Positions 62,185 through 64,000 of a stretch of DNA of 64,000 bases are shown piece by piece. The notes below the pieces were generated by a model. That model was not told the DNA's origin. It saw nothing but the letters and a program-made list of their open reading frames with translations, and made no database searches. The stretch lies in assembly GCF_003148745.1 (NCBI RefSeq), contig NZ_QGGU01000009.1:167120-231119 (forward strand). Reading direction: 5' to 3'. Position 1 is the stretch's first letter. Each line of letters starts with the position of its first letter. The position numbers and the translations under genes were made by a program. The stretch comes from Pleionea mediterranea (GTDB taxonomy: Bacteria > Pseudomonadota > Gammaproteobacteria > Enterobacterales > Kangiellaceae).

Positions 62185-62883
62185 TTAATTAAAGGTATCT
62201 TTAAATATTTCAAAGTCGTAATAATATTTTTTCCTGTTATTCGGAATTGAACTACAACCCTCAAAGCCAAATGAAAGTAATGAACCAATACTGTCTGGCC
62301 CTTCATTTTTTGAATATATTGATGAATAACCCGATATATTTTTCTTATTCACCAAATCATAGATATAAACCTGATTATCAACAAAGCCCAAAAATTCATC
62401 TTGCGACGCTAACAAGGCATATCGCAAATCACTTAAAACTTCATCGGGTCTAATACCATTTTCATTAAAGTCGTTGATTCCGTTAATTCGAATATGATCA
62501 ACATTGACCATCAAATTATTTATATCGATATCGCGCTCAGGTGAGGTTATTAAATATTCAACCCCAAACCCTTCTCCATATACTTCATAAGTCAAATAAC
62601 CTACTTCTACTTCTCTATTAAATGGAGGAAGTCCTTTAACAAAAAGAGCGTTCGGTTTTTCAACTTTATCAACTGGAATAAAATAAAATGTCTCTGAACA
62701 TTTTATTTCATGATAAATTGCCTTTGGAATATAGAGATACAAAGGAAACAAGCCTACGAGGACAATAATGCTATTCCTTTTAAGAACATAATACTTATCT
62801 TTCCTGGACAAAACAAAGTAAGCGACTGCCCATGAAAAAAGTAAAATAATACAATAAAAGAATATTACGATGACACCAATCAT
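62185..62883 (-). CDS. Membrane protein of unknown function, paralogue of the gene at the window end
   Basis: This 232-residue protein has two N-terminal transmembrane helices (about 2-25 and 36-57) and a mostly extracytoplasmic domain of about 175 residues with CS, GVEYLITSPE, DLRYAL, VYIYDL and a final LLSFGFEGCSS. The same landmarks recur in order in the partial gene at 63369-64000, so they are paralogues, although overall identity is low. Two cysteines at comparable positions may form a disulfide. Function is unknown. It is cotranscribed with the downstream lipoprotein. Confidence 0.75.
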   Translation of the reverse strand: MIGVIVIFFYCIILLFSWAVAYFVLSRKDKYYVLKRNSIIVLVGLFPLYLYIPKAIYHEIKCSETFYFIPVDKVEKPNALFVKGLPPFNREVEVGYLTYEVYGEGFGVEYLITSPERDIDINNLMVNVDHIRINGINDFNENGIRPDEVLSDLRYALLASQDEFLGFVDNQVYIYDLVNKKNISGYSSIYSKNEGPDSIGSLLSFGFEGCSSIPNNRKKYYYDFEIFKDTFN

Positions 62884-62910
62884 ATTTAACCATCTAACCT
62901 TATTGCCAAT

Positions 62911-63288
62911 TCACACCTCATTAAAACTGGATAACACTTTCTTTTTTAAAGGAGGCAACAAGTAATCAATCACTTGCCTTTCACCCATTTTAACTTCGAC
63001 AGAAAATGTCATTCCACTTTTCAATCTAACTACTTCATCATTTGCTCGAATATTGCTTTCCAGGGCATTTACTTGACCTTTAAAAGCAGGTTGAGAATCA
63101 TTACCATTAAATTCCAGCTTTACCTCCCCAAGAACCCCGTCAATTATGCCGTATTTGGTAAACCGAAACGCATACACTTTTAACGCCACTGGTAATCAGG
63201 GCTTTAGGAATCCAACATCTTTATTCTGGAATTGAACAGTCGCATGAAACGTTTCACTTCCTTTTGAACCCACTGTTTTCTGAAGCTC
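62911..63288 (-). pseudogene. Remnant of a HlyD-type secretion adaptor (C-terminus only)
   Basis: The last 92 codons (from 63186) read ALKVYAFRFTKYGIIDGVLG, then VRLKSGMTFSVEVKMGERQV and IDYLLPPLKKKV. This is the C-terminal beta-barrel and terminal motif of type I secretion membrane-fusion proteins. The same frame continues upstream through TGA at 63196-63198 into HATVQFQNKDVGFLKP, equivalent to the NKDIGF motif of HlyD, then ends at another TGA (63289-63291). The N-terminal three quarters are missing. A GTG at 63189 could start a short peptide, but it would be a fragment. Confidence 0.8.
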
Positions 63289-63368
63289 TCAGTTATGACT
63301 GTCCATTTTTGCGCTTTTTTGCACTTAAGTGATTTGAAAATTTATTTTGTATATTCATACCAAAACCT

Positions 63369-64000
63369 TTATTTAAATGTATTACTCAAAAGCTCTTCTA
63401 AAATACTGTACTCGCTCTTACTTTTCGAACACCGACCGAACTCGTATGGATACAAAATATTGATTAAATTTTGCCCTTTTGAATGATTAATCAATGATAC
63501 TTGTGATATAACAGAATTAGATTTAAAATCATAAATATATTTATTGATATAAACCATATTGTGCATAAAACTTCTATCGTCGTACACTGCATATCTAGCA
63601 TTATGAATGGCAGCAGCTTTTTCTTCATCAGAAACTTCCCTCATTATTTCTGATAAAAACCTCCCTCCCGATAGGACTTTAAACAGTTGGTTTTCATTAA
63701 TTAACTTAGGATTATCAATATCATCAATACTTATAATATACTGAACATTAAAGTCATGAAATAAATTCAACCTATACTCTCCATCAATCTCTTTATATGT
63801 TGCTCTACCTTTAGGTATATATGAAAAATAGACTAAAGACTTAGGAAGAGTTATTTTTTCATCGGGATAAAAATATACATTTTTACTGCACTCCCATTCA
63901 TACAGAGTTCGCTCAAATGCGTATACAAAAAAGGGAATGCTAATTATGATCAAAGAAAGAGTTGTTCGCTTCTTTTTATAATCTTTTACTCTTTTGCGAA
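63369..64000 (-). CDS. Membrane protein of unknown function, 5' end beyond the window
   Basis: The frame is open to the window edge, giving 209 visible residues beginning RKRVKDYKKKRTTLSLIIIS. One transmembrane helix is visible (about 13-31); by comparison with its paralogue at 62185-62883 a first helix of about 25-30 residues lies outside. Shared landmarks are CSKNVYFYPDEK, NVQYIISIDD, ARYAVYD, YIYDF and LYPYEFGRCSK. A TTG at 63953 is an internal codon, not a convincing start. Function is unknown. Together with the paralogue it brackets the HlyD remnant. Confidence 0.75.
   Translation of the reverse strand, partial: RKRVKDYKKKRTTLSLIIISIPFFVYAFERTLYEWECSKNVYFYPDEKITLPKSLVYFSYIPKGRATYKEIDGEYRLNLFHDFNVQYIISIDDIDNPKLINENQLFKVLSGGRFLSEIMREVSDEEKAAAIHNARYAVYDDRSFMHNMVYINKYIYDFKSNSVISQVSLINHSKGQNLINILYPYEFGRCSKSKSEYSILEELLSNTFK

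Overview
The window looks like chromosomal DNA of a free-living, probably marine gammaproteobacterium. The housekeeping genes (plsB, ubiCA, glpE/glpG, kbl-tdh, recG, rsuA, tcdA, asnB/asnC) read as gammaproteobacterial. The abundance of secreted subtilisin-family proteases suggests a protein-degrading lifestyle such as that of Kangiellaceae and relatives. That genus-level guess is inference. No rRNA, tRNA, CRISPR array, prophage or insertion sequence was recognised.

Layout. 1-4.7 kb: the end of an AMP-dependent acyl-CoA ligase and a PLP-dependent decarboxylase, a pair usually tied to exosortase-A exopolysaccharide loci, then plsB. 4.7-12.1 kb (minus strand): a subtilase, then a signalling operon that runs FHA-GAF protein, Ser/Thr kinase with TPRs, NarX-like histidine kinase and NarL-like regulator. 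12.2-16.6 kb: a secreted protein of unknown role, a periplasmic TonB-C/Sel1 protein and ubiC-ubiA. 17-25.9 kb: FliL-like protein, glpE, glpG, elaA, tdh-kbl, a membrane-anchored coiled-coil protein, a Phd/ParE toxin-antitoxin pair, yccF and mdh. 26.1-32.2 kb: a repeat-bearing lipoprotein, recG, a small protein with a perfect Shine-Dalgarno, tcdA, rsuA and a small membrane protein. 32.4-41 kb: an S1/P1 nuclease, then a MacA-like adaptor, ABC ATPase and ABC permease followed by an NtrC-type regulator and its kinase. 41-54.6 kb: a large beta-propeller sensor with a decayed GGDEF domain, three subtilases around a hybrid histidine kinase with an AraC output domain, and an esterase. 54.6-58.2 kb: a lipoprotein of unknown function, a 2OG-Fe(II) oxygenase and a DUF3080-like lipoprotein. 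58.2-61.3 kb: asnB diverging from asnC-bluB. 61.3-64 kb: an AT-rich accessory block with two interrupted gene relics (one the C-terminus of a HlyD-type secretion adaptor) among unknown membrane and lipoprotein genes, two of which are paralogues.

The observations most worth following are these. (a) Direct repeats with an exact 21-bp period lie upstream of both subtilase genes flanking the AraC-type hybrid regulator. (b) The 61.3-64 kb block looks like the wreck of a type I secretion/effector locus with retained paralogous membrane proteins. (c) One operon joins FHA, a Ser/Thr kinase of HCD (non-RD) type and a NarX/NarL two-component pair. (d) The antitoxin gene appears to have a leaderless promoter whose operator palindrome abuts the start codon. 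(e) The beta-propeller sensor keeps the fold signature of a GGDEF domain but has lost the active-site motif. (f) An intrinsic terminator for plsB is written inside the end of the opposing protease gene.
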